Positions 1 through 8,389 of a stretch of 43,668 nucleotides of DNA are shown piece after piece. The DNA lies in the NCBI GenBank assembly GCA_947259165.1, contig CAMYKY010000011.1, positions 37,903 through 81,570 on the forward strand, in the 5' to 3' direction. The translations under genes and the position numbers were made by a program. Numbering within the stretch: the stretch's first letter is position 1; every line of letters starts with the position of its first letter. The notes under the pieces were generated by a model that had not been told where the DNA came from, did no database searches, and saw only the letters and a list, made by a program, of their open reading frames with translations. The DNA is from an uncultured Acidobacteriota bacterium (GTDB lineage: Bacteria > Acidobacteriota > Vicinamibacteria > Marinacidobacterales > SMYC01).

Positions 1-1861
1 CACGCCCTTCGCCAGAGACTTCGCCGCCTCCGAGCGATTGCGCGCGCACATAGCCCGAGGGTGTGTTTTCGTAGTAAGCGGCGATGGCGCCGGGCTCGTT
101 GACGACGAGCAACAAGTCGAGGTCCGCGTCGTTGTCAGCATCGACAAAGCTTGCGCCGTAGCGTGCATGCGCAACGCCCGCGGTGAGAAGTCCCGGAGAC
201 AAGACGTCCGGGCGAAAACCGCCGGCGGCGGGGCCGCGCATCAAGCTATTGAGTGCGGAGCCGGCCGCGGTCAGAAAAACGTCGAAGCTTCCGTCACCGT
301 CGAAATCCGCGGAGTCGACACCTCGCATGCGCGCGCCCGTCTCGAGCCCGAACCGTCGCGTCGCGTCGGAAAACGTGCCGACCCGATCGTTCGAAAACAC
401 GATCGCGGGCGACCCTTCGTTAATGACGACGAAGTCTGTGTCCCGGTCGTCATCGAGATCCGAAAAAAGCGCTCCGAGACTACGCGCCCGCCCCCCGTCC
501 GTTCGCGTCTCCCCGGCGATTTCCGCAAACGATCCGTCACCGTTGTTGCGATAGAGGCGGTTCGGCGCACCCGGAAGATCGGATGGCACCGACAACACCT
601 CTCGCCCGGAAGGCGGTTCGGGATCGAGATAGTTCGCCACATACAGATCGAGATCACCGTCGTGATCGACATCGGCAAACGACGCGCTCACGGAGATGTC
701 GCTTCCGCGCACGAGCTCGTCCGCCGATTCGACGAAATTCCCCAGGCCGTCGTTCAGATAGAGCGCGTTCGCGCCGGCGCCGGAGAGATAGACGTCTGCG
801 TCCAGGTCGTTATCGACATCGCCGGCTACGACTCCCACGAAGCGACCCCGAGTCGGAAGGCCGTTGTCGGTCGCACGCGTGAAACGCCCATCGACGTTGT
901 TGAAGACCACCGGAGCGCCGTCCCTCACGAACAAAAGATCGGGTGTCTTGTCGTCGTTCAAATCTCGAAACGCGAGGCCACTCCCTAGAGGCGGCAGGAG
1001 GTAATCCGATATCCACGCGACATCATAGGTCGTCGCTTCGAGGCGATCGGGGATCGGGGGAGACGCCGGAAGGGGAGCTAGCGTGAGACCGACCTCGCCC
1101 CCTGCGTCCGCGTAGCTCAGCGTCGCCGCGGCCGTGCGCTCAACCGGGACCGGTTGCAACGGCGTGGGCGCTCTTTCGACAGCCTCAGCATATTTGCCGA
1201 GCTCGGTGTATTGAAGTCCCGCCGAAGCGCCTTGCCCGGGGAAATTTGTCCTGAGCTCTTGGAACGCCATGAGCTCGGCACGTCCTTCTTCCCGTCGACC
1301 TTGACGGATGAGCGCGTTACCGAGACTGAAATGCGCCGATTCGTTGTCTGGTTGTAGCTCGAGGGTTCGACGAAAACGCGCTTCGGCCTCCTCGAGCCGA
1401 CCCAGGCTCGCATAGAGCGTTCCCAGGTAGTAGTGCGTCATCGAATCGAGCGGGTCGATACCAACGACCCTCTCGAACGCTTCGACGGAAGCGTCGGTCT
1501 CGCCTTGCAACTTGTACACGAGTCCCAGATTGTAGTGAACGTAGGGCTCGTCCGGAGCAAGAGCGAGAGCGCGCTCAAACGAGACGAGCGCTCGCTCGAA
1601 TTCGCGCTCGTTAAAGTAAGCAATACCGAGGTTGATATGACCCGACGCCTCCTCGGGCTCGAGCTCGACGAGCGCTTCGAACGCGCGCGCAGCGTCAGCG
1701 AAGCGAAACTGCTCGAGGAGGGCGACACCTCGATTCGCATGGGCGCCCGCCTGGTTGGATCGGCTAGCTTGCGAAGCCTCTGCGGCAGGCGCCTGGAGCG
1801 ACCATCCCGCGACAAACAAGATAAACAACGTCACTACAATAGTTTGCGAAGATCGACTCAT
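1..1861 (-). CDS. Secreted TPR and FG-GAP (VCBS) repeat protein, 3' end outside the window
   Basis: My own translation of the minus strand from the ATG at 1861 stays open to base 1 (about 620 codons, no stop), so the C-terminus lies beyond the left edge. The N-terminus looks like a signal peptide (SQTIVVTLFILFVAGW, then a small-residue AAEA region). Residues about 40-180 form four TPR units, with motifs such as NLGIAYFNEREFERAL and YLGTLYASLGRLEEAE. From about residue 290 there are repeated FG-GAP/VCBS calcium-loop motifs (DLNDDKTPDLL, DVDHDGDLDLYVAN, DFDGDGSFDVF), as in beta-propellers. An ASPIC/UnbV domain often ends such proteins but cannot be seen here. GGAG lies about 14 nt before the ATG. 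Role unknown; probably extracytoplasmic protein-protein or glycan binding. It is divergent from the ABC-F gene. The architecture is certain, the function is not. Confidence 0.88.
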   Translation of the reverse strand, partial: MSRSSQTIVVTLFILFVAGWSLQAPAAEASQASRSNQAGAHANRGVALLEQFRFADAARAFEALVELEPEEASGHINLGIAYFNEREFERALVSFERALALAPDEPYVHYNLGLVYKLQGETDASVEAFERVVGIDPLDSMTHYYLGTLYASLGRLEEAEARFRRTLELQPDNESAHFSLGNALIRQGRREEGRAELMAFQELRTNFPGQGASAGLQYTELGKYAEAVERAPTPLQPVPVERTAAATLSYADAGGEVGLTLAPLPASPPIPDRLEATTYDVAWISDYLLPPLGSGLAFRDLNDDKTPDLLFVRDGAPVVFNNVDGRFTRATDNGLPTRGRFVGVVAGDVDNDLDADVYLSGAGANALYLNDGLGNFVESADELVRGSDISVSASFADVDHDGDLDLYVANYLDPEPPSGREVLSVPSDLPGAPNRLYRNNGDGSFAEIAGETRTDGGRARSLGALFSDLDDDRDTDFVVINEGSPAIVFSNDRVGTFSDATRRFGLETGARMRGVDSADFDGDGSFDVFLTAAGSALNSLMRGPAAGGFRPDVLSPGLLTAGVAHARYGASFVDADNDADLDLLLVVNEPGAIAAYYENTPSGYVRAQSLGGGEVSGEGR

Positions 1862-1888
1862 ATTGGCTTCTTGCTCTCCGATCAGGCT

Positions 1889-1894
1889 ATTATA
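1889..1894 (-). promoter_or_regulatory. Candidate -10 box of the TPR/FG-GAP gene in a divergent promoter region
   Basis: On the minus strand the hexamer reads TATAAT, 27 nt upstream of the ATG at 1861, with a GGAG ribosome-binding site between them. No good -35 was found at 16-18 nt. The overlapping plus-strand hexamer TATTAT at 1888-1893 could serve the ABC-F gene at 1941, so this 79-bp AT-rich gap may hold two back-to-back promoters. It is based on hexamer match only. Confidence 0.35.
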
Positions 1895-1940
1895 TTTTGG
1901 TAAGGACCCGGCTCGCGAGAGTTGGGTTTTTTATTGCAAA

Positions 1941-3869
1941 ATGCTTCAAATCAACGGATTGACCAAAGGATTCGCCGATCGAACTCTGTTCGAGAACGTG
2001 ACCTGGAACGTGACCGAAGGCGATCGGATCGGTCTCGCGGGACCCAACGGATCCGGTAAGACCACTCTATTGCGCATGCTCACGCGCAAACAGTCCCCGG
2101 ACGCAGGCAAAGTTTCGATGCCTCGCGGGACCACCGTGGGTTATTTGCCGCAAGACGGGCTGATTCACAGCGGCAAGACGCTTCGCGCAGAAACACTGCT
2201 GGCCTTCGAAAAGGTCCTCGCGATCGGCGAAGAAATCAAGAAGCTCGAGGAGCAGATGAGCAGCCTCGACCCGGCGAGCGAAGAGCACCACAAGGTGATC
2301 GCACGCTACGGCGAATGCCGGGAGGAATGGGATCGTCGGAGCGGCTTCACGATCGACAGCCAGGCGGAAGAAGTTCTACTCGGACTCGGCTTCTCACCCA
2401 AAGAGCTGGACGCACCCACAGAGAGTTTCAGCGGCGGTTGGCAGATGCGCATCGCTCTCGCGAAGCTTCTGCTGACCCAGCCGAACTTGCTCCTCCTCGA
2501 CGAGCCGACGAACCATCTCGATCTCGAAGCGCGGAATTGGGTCGAAGATTTCTTAACGAACTACCCGCACGCCATCGTACTCGTCTCGCACGATCGCTAT
2601 TTTCTGGATCGGGTGGTTACCCGCATTACGGAGATCGATCGCCGCAAACTGGTCGACTACACCGGCAACTACAGCACCTACATCGAAACGAGAGCGAAAT
2701 CGCTCGCCGAGCTCCGCGCGAAAGCGTCACGACAACAAGAAGAGATCGACCGCACTCGACGATTTATCGACAAGTTCCGTGCGAAGGCGTCAAAAGCCAA
2801 GCAAGTGCAAAGTCGCGTCAAGATGCTCGAGAAAATCGTGAAGGTCGAGGTCCCGCCCGAGCGCAAGCTGATGAAGCTGCGGCTACCGGAAGTCGAACGC
2901 TCTGGTCGCGTCGCTGTCGAGCTAGAAAACGTCTACAAAAGCTACGGCGCCAACCTCGTCTTCGATGGCGCCAACCTCCTCATCGAACGGGGTGAACGCA
3001 TGGCGCTCGTCGGCCCGAACGGTGTCGGCAAATCGACACTGATGCGTTTGCTTTCGAGAACAGAAGATCCCGACGAGGGCGAGATCACGCTCGGACACAA
3101 CGTCAAGACTGGCTTCTTCTCTCAGGAGCGCTACGATTTGGACGCCGAGCGCACCGTTCTCGAGAACATGACGGACGGGGCACCCACCGAGATGATCCCA
3201 CGACTCCGAAGTCTACTCGGTGCCTTTCTGTTTCAGGGCGACGACGTCGATAAGAAAGTCAAAGTGCTCTCTGGTGGCGAGAAGAGTCGCTTGGCCCTCG
3301 CTCGCCTGCTCTTACGCCCTGCGAACGTGTTGCTCCTCGATGAGCCCACGAACCACCTCGATCTCGATTCGAAAGATATTCTCTTGGACGCGTTGAGGGC
3401 TTACCAGGGAACGTTGGTTTTCGTCTCTCACGATCGCTATTTTCTCGACGAGCTGTCGACGAAAGTAGCCGAGATCGCGGACGGCAAGGTTCACGTCCAT
3501 TGGGGCGGCTATCCCGAGTTCATCCGCTCCAAAGAAAGCGACAGCGAGGCGGCCGTGACCCCGATGACGCAAGCGACCGAGGTCGTGCCTGACGCCGAGC
3601 CGGAGCCGACGGTCAAGGGCAAAGGCAAAGCGTTTTCGAAGAACCAGGCCCGCGTGATCCAAGAACGCCTCGAGGAGATCGAGCTGTCGATCAGCGAGAC
3701 CGAGATCGGGATCGACAGCCTCGAGGGACGGATGGCGGTACCCGGCTTCTACGACGACTCCGAAGCGGCGAACCAGGTCGTGAAGACCCACGAAGAGCTG
3801 AAGGCGAAGCTCAAAGCCCTCTATCAGGAGTGGGAAGAGCTCGCCCAAAAAGCGACCGCATACTGCTAG
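1941..3869 (+). CDS. ABC-F family ATPase (ribosome-associated, YheS/Uup-like)
   Basis: A 642-residue soluble protein with two ABC ATPase domains and no membrane segment, the hallmark of the ABC-F class. In the first domain Walker A GPNGSGKT is at residues 34-41, followed by signature SGGWQMRIA and Walker B LLLLDEPTNHLDL. The second domain has GPNGVGKST, LSGGEKSRLALARLL and LLLDEPTNHLDL. Between them lies the charged inter-domain linker (RRFIDKFRAKASKAKQVQSR) that in this family reaches toward the P-site tRNA. The C-terminal 90 residues are lysine/glutamate rich and probably coiled coil. ABC-F proteins act on stalled or initiating ribosomes, some giving antibiotic resistance; which applies here cannot be told. 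I chose the ATG at 1941 because homology to the family begins there; the frame is open upstream, but that part has no family likeness. Confidence 0.93.
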   Translation: MLQINGLTKGFADRTLFENVTWNVTEGDRIGLAGPNGSGKTTLLRMLTRKQSPDAGKVSMPRGTTVGYLPQDGLIHSGKTLRAETLLAFEKVLAIGEEIKKLEEQMSSLDPASEEHHKVIARYGECREEWDRRSGFTIDSQAEEVLLGLGFSPKELDAPTESFSGGWQMRIALAKLLLTQPNLLLLDEPTNHLDLEARNWVEDFLTNYPHAIVLVSHDRYFLDRVVTRITEIDRRKLVDYTGNYSTYIETRAKSLAELRAKASRQQEEIDRTRRFIDKFRAKASKAKQVQSRVKMLEKIVKVEVPPERKLMKLRLPEVERSGRVAVELENVYKSYGANLVFDGANLLIERGERMALVGPNGVGKSTLMRLLSRTEDPDEGEITLGHNVKTGFFSQERYDLDAERTVLENMTDGAPTEMIPRLRSLLGAFLFQGDDVDKKVKVLSGGEKSRLALARLLLRPANVLLLDEPTNHLDLDSKDILLDALRAYQGTLVFVSHDRYFLDELSTKVAEIADGKVHVHWGGYPEFIRSKESDSEAAVTPMTQATEVVPDAEPEPTVKGKGKAFSKNQARVIQERLEEIELSISETEIGIDSLEGRMAVPGFYDDSEAANQVVKTHEELKAKLKALYQEWEELAQKATAYC

Positions 3870-3872
3870 AAG

Positions 3873-3904
3873 AACCGCGCTGCCAGACGCAGCGGTTGCG
3901 TTAT
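3873..3904 (+). terminator. Weak stem-loop after the ABC-F gene
   Basis: The arm AACCGCgCTGC (3873-3883, one bulged G) pairs with GCAGCGGTT (3889-3897) across a 5-nt loop just after the stop at 3869. Only a short, interrupted T tract follows, so this is a possible rather than a clear intrinsic terminator. Confidence 0.35.
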
Positions 3905-3983
3905 TCCGCTCAATTGCACGGGCGCTGACACACGATCTGCTGGCGGTTCAGGTTGGCACGTCTTGTGAACTCCTGAGTCCACG

Positions 3984-5141
3984 ATGAAGCGATACCTCAA
4001 GACCCTACTAGCCTTCGTCGCCGTCGGTGCACTCGTCGTCGTGCTGCGTCTGTTCGTGTTCGTCGACGCCCCCGTACCCGTCATCGTGGCTTGCGCGAGC
4101 GCCGGACGGGTGGAAGAAACCGTCACCAACACGCGAGCGGGCACGGTCACCGCGAGACGCCGAGCCAAGCTCTCGCCCGAGATTGGTGGCCGTGTGATCG
4201 CGATTCCTTTCCGAGAAGGCGCGCTCGTCAGCAAGGGTGACGTTGTCCTGCGCCTCGATGACGAGCTCCAACGCGCGGAGCTCGAGCTGTCACAACAGGA
4301 GCTCGAGGCCGCTCGCTCTCAGCAAGAGCAAGCTTGTCTGTTTGCAGACCGAGCATCGAGAAACCTCGCCCGCATCCAAAGGCTGAGCCAGGAAGAAATC
4401 GCCAGCCAGGACTTGCTCGATGAGGCGGAGACGGAATCCCGCCGCGCCTCGGCTGCATGCGATGCCGCCGCATCAAGCGTGTCGCGCTCGAGCGCCGCTG
4501 TCAGTCTCGCGCAGACTCGAGTTTCAAAAATGGTACTGCATGCGCCGTTTGACGCCATCGTCGCCGAAGTCGACGCGGAAATTGGTGAATGGGTGACCCC
4601 ATCGCCTCCGGCGCTGCCGGTACCGGCCGCGATCGACATCCTCGACCCGAGCTCCATTTTCATCAGCGCCCCGATGGACGAGGTCGACTCGGCTCACATT
4701 AAAGTCGACCAGAAGGTTCGGGTGAGCGTGGACTCGTTCCCGGAAAAACATTTCTGGGGTCGGGTGACGCGAGTCGCACCCTACGTCGTCGACGTCGAGG
4801 CCCAAAACCGTACCGTGGAGGTCGAGGTCGGCCTCGACGACAGCGAGGTCATCGCAAAGCTTCTCCCCGGAACCTCCGCCGACGTCGAACTCCTGCTCGC
4901 CGTCAAAGAAAGTGTCTTGCGGATACCGACACCGGCTTTGTTGGAAGGTAACCGTGTCCTCGTCGTCGACGAGTCCGATTACCTCGTGAGCACGGAAGTC
5001 GAGATCGGATTGAGCAACTGGGACTTCACCGAGATCCGGCGAGGGCTTCAACCCGGCGAGCGCGTGGTCGTGTCGCTCGACCGCGCTGACGTCGAGGCTG
5101 GTGCCCGCGTCACGATCGAAGAGGAAGCGGGCCCGAGTTGA
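3984..5141 (+). CDS. Periplasmic adaptor / membrane fusion protein (HlyD-MacA-RND type)
   Basis: 385 residues. An N-terminal membrane anchor (residues about 6-28, LLAFVAVGALVVVLRLFVFV) is followed by a lipoyl-like half motif (GRVIAIPFREGALVSKGDVVLRLDD), a long alpha-hairpin rich in Glu/Gln/Ala (about 95-175), the returning lipoyl half (VLHAPFDAIVAEVDAEIGEWV) and beta-barrel and membrane-proximal domains. In tripartite pumps such proteins link the inner-membrane ABC transporter to an outer-membrane channel. No TolC-like gene is in the window. It is the first gene of a tightly overlapping four-gene operon (TTGA overlap with the ATPase at 5138). Substrate unknown. Confidence 0.9.
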   Translation: MKRYLKTLLAFVAVGALVVVLRLFVFVDAPVPVIVACASAGRVEETVTNTRAGTVTARRRAKLSPEIGGRVIAIPFREGALVSKGDVVLRLDDELQRAELELSQQELEAARSQQEQACLFADRASRNLARIQRLSQEEIASQDLLDEAETESRRASAACDAAASSVSRSSAAVSLAQTRVSKMVLHAPFDAIVAEVDAEIGEWVTPSPPALPVPAAIDILDPSSIFISAPMDEVDSAHIKVDQKVRVSVDSFPEKHFWGRVTRVAPYVVDVEAQNRTVEVEVGLDDSEVIAKLLPGTSADVELLLAVKESVLRIPTPALLEGNRVLVVDESDYLVSTEVEIGLSNWDFTEIRRGLQPGERVVVSLDRADVEAGARVTIEEEAGPS

Positions 5142-5887
5142 TTGGGCTCGAAAACGTCTGTCGCAGCTTCGCCGTCGGTGACAGCGAGGTTCGAGCTCTC
5201 GTGGACGTCAATGAGCAGATCGAAAACGGCGAGCACGTGGCCATCATGGGCCCCTCGGGCTCGGGGAAATCGACACTACTCAATATCCTCGGCTGCCTCG
5301 ACCAACCGACGTCGGGCACGTACTTGCTCGACGGTCGCGAGGTCTCGGGCCTCGATGAGGCGGAGCTCACAGAAGTCAGGCGCAATCGTATTGGCTTCGT
5401 CTTTCAGTTCTTCCACCTCGTTTCGAGGCTTACCGCACTCGAGAACGTCGAGCTACCGATGGTGTTCGCTGGAACCGCGCCGCCCGAGCGGCGCGCCCGG
5501 GCGTTGAAAGCGATCGAGCATGTCGGCCTGAACGATCGAGCCGACCATCGGCCGGACCAACTCTCGGGAGGAGAGCGGCAGCGCGTCGCGCTCGCGCGCG
5601 CGACCGTTATGGGGCCAGGCCTTCTGCTCGCCGACGAGCCCACAGGAAATCTCGACTCCAAATCCGGAACGCAAGTGCTCGATCTGCTCGATCGCTTGAA
5701 CGAAAATGGTTTGACACTCGTCGTCGTCACCCACGATCCAGCGGTGGCGCGCCGAGCCGACCGCGCGCTCGTGATGACCGACGGTCGGATCGTCCGCCGC
5801 TTGCGCGGAAAAGAGCTCGAGTCGATCCAAGGAATTGGTCCCGGCATCGCTCCGGGGACTACCGATGTCACTTCGGTGTCGACGTGA
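5138..5887 (+). CDS. ABC transporter ATPase, MacB/LolD family
   Basis: 249 residues, one ABC domain. Walker A is GPSGSGKST at about residues 38-46, Q-loop FVFQFFHLVSRLTALENVELP, signature LSGGERQRVALARA and Walker B LLLADEPTGNLDS, then the H-loop VVVTHD. The LTALENVELPM and ADEPTGNLDS stretches are typical of the LolD/MacB/FtsE group. It starts with TTG at 5138 inside the stop of the adaptor gene, so translation is probably coupled, and its own TGA overlaps the GTG of the first permease. It should energise the two permeases downstream. The C-terminal tail (about 30 residues beyond the fold) is low-complexity. Confidence 0.93.
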   Translation: MIGLENVCRSFAVGDSEVRALVDVNEQIENGEHVAIMGPSGSGKSTLLNILGCLDQPTSGTYLLDGREVSGLDEAELTEVRRNRIGFVFQFFHLVSRLTALENVELPMVFAGTAPPERRARALKAIEHVGLNDRADHRPDQLSGGERQRVALARATVMGPGLLLADEPTGNLDSKSGTQVLDLLDRLNENGLTLVVVTHDPAVARRADRALVMTDGRIVRRLRGKELESIQGIGPGIAPGTTDVTSVST

Positions 5888-7086
5888 GCCTTAGGGACCT
5901 CCTCCGATTCGCAATCCAAGCCCTCATGGGACACCGCCTTCGCAGCGGATTGAGCCTCCTGGGGATGGGTGTCGGTGTTGCCGCGGTCATCATGTTGACG
6001 GCACTCGGTGAAGGCGCTCGGGGTTACGTCGAGAATCAGTTCGCGAACTTGGGCTCTAGCCTCCTCATCGTCGTGCCCGGCAAGACGGAGACCACCGGAG
6101 CGCTCCCCGGCATGGGTGGCGCACCCAATGATTTGACCCTCGATGATTTCGAGGCCATCGTGCGGCGCATCCGCCAGGTGGAGCGCGCCGCTCCCATCGC
6201 GATGGCTACCACGACGACCTCACACGGCGAGCTCAGGCGTCAGGTCGCGGTCATCGGCACGACGAAAGAGTTTCTCGAAGTCCGCAACCTGAGTCTCGGC
6301 CGCGGTGTGTTCTTGCCCGAAGGTGACATCCGTAGGGGCGCGTCGGTCGCCGTCATTGGTGAGAGGGTCGCCCGCGAGCTCTTCCCGGGACAGAATCCAG
6401 TCGGCAAAGTCGTTCGCATCGACCAGTGGCGTATGCGCGTCATCGGAGTGCTGACGAGCCGCGGGACCCAGCTTGGCGTCGACGTCGACGAGCTCGTTGT
6501 CGTCCCGGTCGCGACTGCCATGCGCATCTTCAACCGAAGCTCGTTGTTCCGAATCCTCATCGAAGCTCGAGCGCAGGTCGACCTCGACACGACCGCCAAG
6601 AGCGTCGTGGCGCTGCTCAGCGAGCGGCACGGCGAGGAAGACGTCACCGTGATCACACAGGACTCCGTTGTGTCTTCGCTCGGGAGCATTCTCGACACGT
6701 TGACGCTGGTGCTCGCCGCGATCGCCTCTATCTCGCTCGGCGTCGCCGGGATCGGGATCATGAACGTCATGCTGGTGTCCGTTTCCGAGCGCACCAGCGA
6801 AGTCGGCCTCCTCAAAGCACTCGGGGTGTCGCACCAGCAGATCGTCGCCGCCTTTCTCGCCGAAGCAACGCTGTTATCTCTAGCAGGAGGCTTGCTGGGG
6901 CTGACGGTTGGCTTCTTCGGAGTCGGCGTCGTCGTCGGTATCTATCCCGATCTTCCGGCACACCCACCTGGTTGGGCCGTCGCCGCTGCCCTTGCCGTTG
7001 CCCTCGTCGTCGGGATGGTGTTCGGCGTATTGCCCGCGCGGCGCGCCGCTCGGCTGGATCCCATCGCGGCGCTCGCACGGAGATAG
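5884..7086 (+). CDS. FtsX/MacB-type ABC permease, copy 1
   Basis: 400 residues. TM1 (SGLSLLGMGVGVAAVIMLTA, about 22-41), then a large MacB periplasmic core domain (to about 270) containing GARGYVENQFANLGSSLL and GERVARELFPGQNPVGK, then three TM segments in the FtsX domain, with the conserved GIMNVMLVSVSERTSEVGLL and ending PARRAARLDPIAALAR. These are standard landmarks of the MacB_PCD/FtsX families, which move lipids, lipoproteins or drugs by mechanotransmission. GTG start, 4-nt overlap with the ATPase. It is about the same length as the next gene and shares its layout, so the two may form a heterodimer. Confidence 0.92.
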   Translation: MSLRDLLRFAIQALMGHRLRSGLSLLGMGVGVAAVIMLTALGEGARGYVENQFANLGSSLLIVVPGKTETTGALPGMGGAPNDLTLDDFEAIVRRIRQVERAAPIAMATTTTSHGELRRQVAVIGTTKEFLEVRNLSLGRGVFLPEGDIRRGASVAVIGERVARELFPGQNPVGKVVRIDQWRMRVIGVLTSRGTQLGVDVDELVVVPVATAMRIFNRSSLFRILIEARAQVDLDTTAKSVVALLSERHGEEDVTVITQDSVVSSLGSILDTLTLVLAAIASISLGVAGIGIMNVMLVSVSERTSEVGLLKALGVSHQQIVAAFLAEATLLSLAGGLLGLTVGFFGVGVVVGIYPDLPAHPPGWAVAAALAVALVVGMVFGVLPARRAARLDPIAALARR

Positions 7087-7088
7087 CG

Positions 7089-8285
7089 ATGCGTTCGCTT
7101 CTCGGCTTCGCACTCAGCGCCATCTCCAGTCACCGGTTGCGCTCCCTTCTGTCCGTCCTCGGCATTGCTATCGGGATTGGATCCGTCGTCCTGCTCACGT
7201 CAATCGGGGAAGGGACACGGCGCTACATTCTCGAGCAGTCCACGCAGTTCGGCACGAATCTGGTTTCGATCAACCCCGGCAAGGCCGAAACTGTGGGCAT
7301 TCCCGGGATTTTGGGAGGCACGACGCACAAGCTCACGCTCGACGATGCCGCCGCCATTGCACGTCTGTCGAACGTCGAACGGGTCGTACCGATCGCGTTC
7401 GGACAAGCTCGGGTGCAGGCGGGGGAGCTCGGGCGGAGCGTTTTCATCTATGGCGTAACCCCGGATATCCCCGATGTGTGGAGATTCCACGTACGTCAGG
7501 GCGGGTTCTGGCCCCACGGGGATCCAAGCCGTGCTCAGGCGATGGCAGTCCTCGGGCCCAAGCTCAAGCGAGAGTTGTTCGGCAACACCAACGCCCTAGG
7601 CCAGTTCGTCCGGATCGGCGGCGCACGGTTTCGCGTCGTCGGGGTTATGGAACCCAAAGGACAGTTTCTCGGCTTCGACATCGATGACTCCGCCTACATC
7701 CCCGTCGCGTCGGCGATGCGAATCTTTAACCGGGACGAGGTCAACGAAATTCAATTCGTCTACCGACAGTCGGCCCTCGTCGATACAGTCGTCGAGCAAG
7801 TCAGCCGCGTGCTCATCGACCGCCACGGCGGTAACGAAGACTTCACCGTGACGACCCAGGAGGCGATGCTCGAAGTGATGGGTGACGTGATGAACATCAT
7901 TACCGTCGCCGTGGGCGCAATCGCCGGTATCTCGCTCCTCGTCGGTGCTATCGGGATTTTGACGATGATGTGGATTGCAGTGGGCGAGCGAACGTCGGAG
8001 ATCGGGCTCATCCGAGCCATCGGCGCCTCGCGCCGCCAAGTGCAAGCGGTGTTTCTCGTCGAGGCAGCGGCATTGGCTACCGGCGGCGGGGCTATCGGCT
8101 TGGCGGGAGCGATGGCGCTGCTAGCGTTAATCCGTACCGCAGTCCCCGACCTGCCGACCCACACGCCCACCATTTTCGTCGTGCTCGCCCTCGGAGTCAG
8201 TTTCGCTACGGGGATTTTTTCTGGCGTCGTGCCGGCGGCAAGGGCTAGCAACTTGGATCCCATCGAGGCGCTGCGGTCCGAGTGA
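7089..8285 (+). CDS. FtsX/MacB-type ABC permease, copy 2
   Basis: 398 residues, starting at the ATG 2 nt after the stop of copy 1. The frame is open further upstream, but that part is antiparallel to nothing real and only overlaps copy 1 in another frame. TM1 is SLLSVLGIAIGIGSVVLLTS, followed by a MacB core (GTRRYILEQSTQFGTNLVSI; LGPKLKRELFGNTNALGQFV) and three TM segments including MWIAVGERTSEIGLIRAIGA and the end RASNLDPIEALRSE. It is clearly a paralogue of copy 1 (same order of motifs, for example KLTLDDAAAIARL against DLTLDDFEAIVRR). With the adaptor and ATPase it would make an efflux or lipoprotein-handling transporter. Confidence 0.92.
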   Translation: MRSLLGFALSAISSHRLRSLLSVLGIAIGIGSVVLLTSIGEGTRRYILEQSTQFGTNLVSINPGKAETVGIPGILGGTTHKLTLDDAAAIARLSNVERVVPIAFGQARVQAGELGRSVFIYGVTPDIPDVWRFHVRQGGFWPHGDPSRAQAMAVLGPKLKRELFGNTNALGQFVRIGGARFRVVGVMEPKGQFLGFDIDDSAYIPVASAMRIFNRDEVNEIQFVYRQSALVDTVVEQVSRVLIDRHGGNEDFTVTTQEAMLEVMGDVMNIITVAVGAIAGISLLVGAIGILTMMWIAVGERTSEIGLIRAIGASRRQVQAVFLVEAAALATGGGAIGLAGAMALLALIRTAVPDLPTHTPTIFVVLALGVSFATGIFSGVVPAARASNLDPIEALRSE

Positions 8286-8389
8286 AAGCTTAGAGCCTGG
8301 CAACCAAGGCTGACGACGTGCCAGCATTTGGCGGAGACGACGGAGCCTTCGGTTGACGGCCCCGCACGCCTTGAAGGAAGCTTGACACC

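Noticed and set aside
38-988. 316-codon plus-strand ORF
   Set aside because: It is antisense to the FG-GAP part of the left-edge gene, which I could translate without a stop; its sequence is Arg/Val-rich without domains, as is usual for shadows in high-GC DNA.
6426-7088. 221-codon N-terminal extension of the second permease
   Set aside because: It overlaps the first permease in another frame and is Arg-rich; the ATG at 7089 begins the known permease N-terminus.
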